Shown: in pieces, positions 63,225 to 64,000 of the stretch
How positions within the stretch are numbered: the first letter of the stretch is position 1
Layout of the letters: each line of letters opens with the position of its first letter
Source: Aricia agestis
Taxonomy: Eukaryota; Arthropoda; Insecta; Lepidoptera; Lycaenidae
Assembly (NCBI RefSeq): GCF_905147365.1
Contig: NC_056423.1
Span: forward strand, 9,466,501 to 9,530,500
Direction: 5' to 3'
Length of the DNA: 64,000 nucleotides
Notes under the pieces: generated by a model
What the model was told of the DNA's origin: nothing
The model's input: only the letters and a program-made list of their open reading frames with translations
Database searches by the model: none
Program-made: the position numbers and the translations under genes

Positions 63225-63688
63225 GAGGAGTCCACACCGCCCTTTTTTCCATACAAACGTTGTCCCCTGTTTCCTCTCTGGAGAGTGCTAGTAGAGTTAT
63301 AATTTTTTTCCTGAATATCTACGGCCACTAATACAATGTCCCTATGTTTTCTTTATTTTCATAATTTAATTATTAAATAAGATATGAACGTTCCAAAACC
63401 CAAAAAAATGGCCAGATTTTTCTGCTGTGTTCAAACATCCAGAAAACAGATTTGGCTAGATTATACAAAAAAAAAAAAACATAGGAACACAGCTTAAACC
63501 TTTCTTTAATCTTTAAAGAAAAAAGTACTTAATCGGTTAAGTTTTGGAGAAGGAATCAGGGGACAACGAATCGTTGATTTTCTGCAGTTGTCTCTATCGC
63601 GTTCTGCGGTATAGGCTTGAGGTAAGGGAGACAGCTATACATATTACACGTACTTTTTTTTCATTTCTCTAGCCCCTGGTGTATCCTC
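63225..63688 (+). mobile_element. TTAA-flanked DNA element of about 0.47 kb (copy 3)
   Basis: TTAA flanks it at 63221-63224 and 63689-63692. The ends are GAGGAGTCCACACC and GGTGTATCCTC. It is inserted into a T1 tail. There is no transposase. Confidence 0.75.
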
Positions 63689-63692
63689 TTAA

Positions 63693-64000
63693 AGTATTTT
63701 TTCATTCATAGTATGGACGTCTGCTCCAATAAATATGTCTAAAACTAATAAGTAATAACAGTACTTCACTTTTTACCACGGGTTAATAACCATTAAAAAA
63801 TAATTCAAAGCCACATAGAAGTAGGTTACGAAATAAAATTAATTTTACTTAACTTGTTATTTACAATTGTTATAAATATTGTGTAATCATTATTATTATA
63901 TTTTTGACCTTAGATTTATTTTAATTACTATTGAGGGTAATTAATTGTTTAATTCACAGAAGCAATACAAATATTGGGAAAGAAAAATTAATTACTTGTT
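63693..64000. other. AT-rich end of the window
   Basis: No gene or named repeat was seen. Confidence 0.4.

Overview
The window looks like lepidopteran (moth or butterfly) genomic DNA. It is AT-rich, its two recognisable genes are split into short GC-richer exons by long introns, and most of the remaining sequence is insect-type interspersed repeats. These include tRNA-derived SINEs, LINE 3' ends ending in a TATAATATTAGTATGGAT-type tail, an RTE-type reverse transcriptase remnant, and many foldback or MITE-like DNA elements. No prokaryotic operon, CRISPR array, functional rRNA or functional tRNA gene was seen. The organism call rests on repeat and gene style, not on a database match. Layout: positions 1-2850 are repeats. 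Positions 3156-14167 hold the 3' part of a plus-strand gene for an EF-hand protein resembling sarcoplasmic calcium-binding protein (SCP). It has five exons with compatible phases, a stop at 13347 and a poly(A) signal at 14157; its 5' end was not found. Just upstream of its first visible exon lie two decayed tandem copies of that exon's acceptor and first part. Its introns and 3' UTR are packed with MITEs, one ending about 17 bp before an exon. Positions 14.2-34.8 kb are a gene-poor repeat field with two partial LINEs (RTE-type at 30.36-30.88 kb, Jockey-like tail at 30.96-31.31 kb), a GC-rich foldback element (20.87-22.33 kb), TTAA-flanked 0.48-kb elements and TA-flanked palindromic elements. 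Positions 34.8-50.5 kb hold a plus-strand gene for a small secreted four-cysteine protein. Three ATG/signal-peptide exons (34845, 38068, 42978) all end in phase 1, and any of them could join the same two downstream exons (45914-46091, 50202-50337). The second and third are clear paralogues (19 of 33 residues identical after the signal peptide). This suggests either alternative first exons or tandem duplicates sharing or missing their 3' parts. Positions 50.5-64 kb are again repeats, including a 1.4-kb non-autonomous hAT-like element with an 8-bp target duplication and a SINE flanked by an unusually long 78-bp direct repeat. The two genes show no visible functional link. The most notable points are the exon-acceptor triplication, the multiple first exons, a MITE abutting a splice acceptor, a SINE and LINE sharing one 3' tail, and several palindromic families that share a core but differ in their outer arms.
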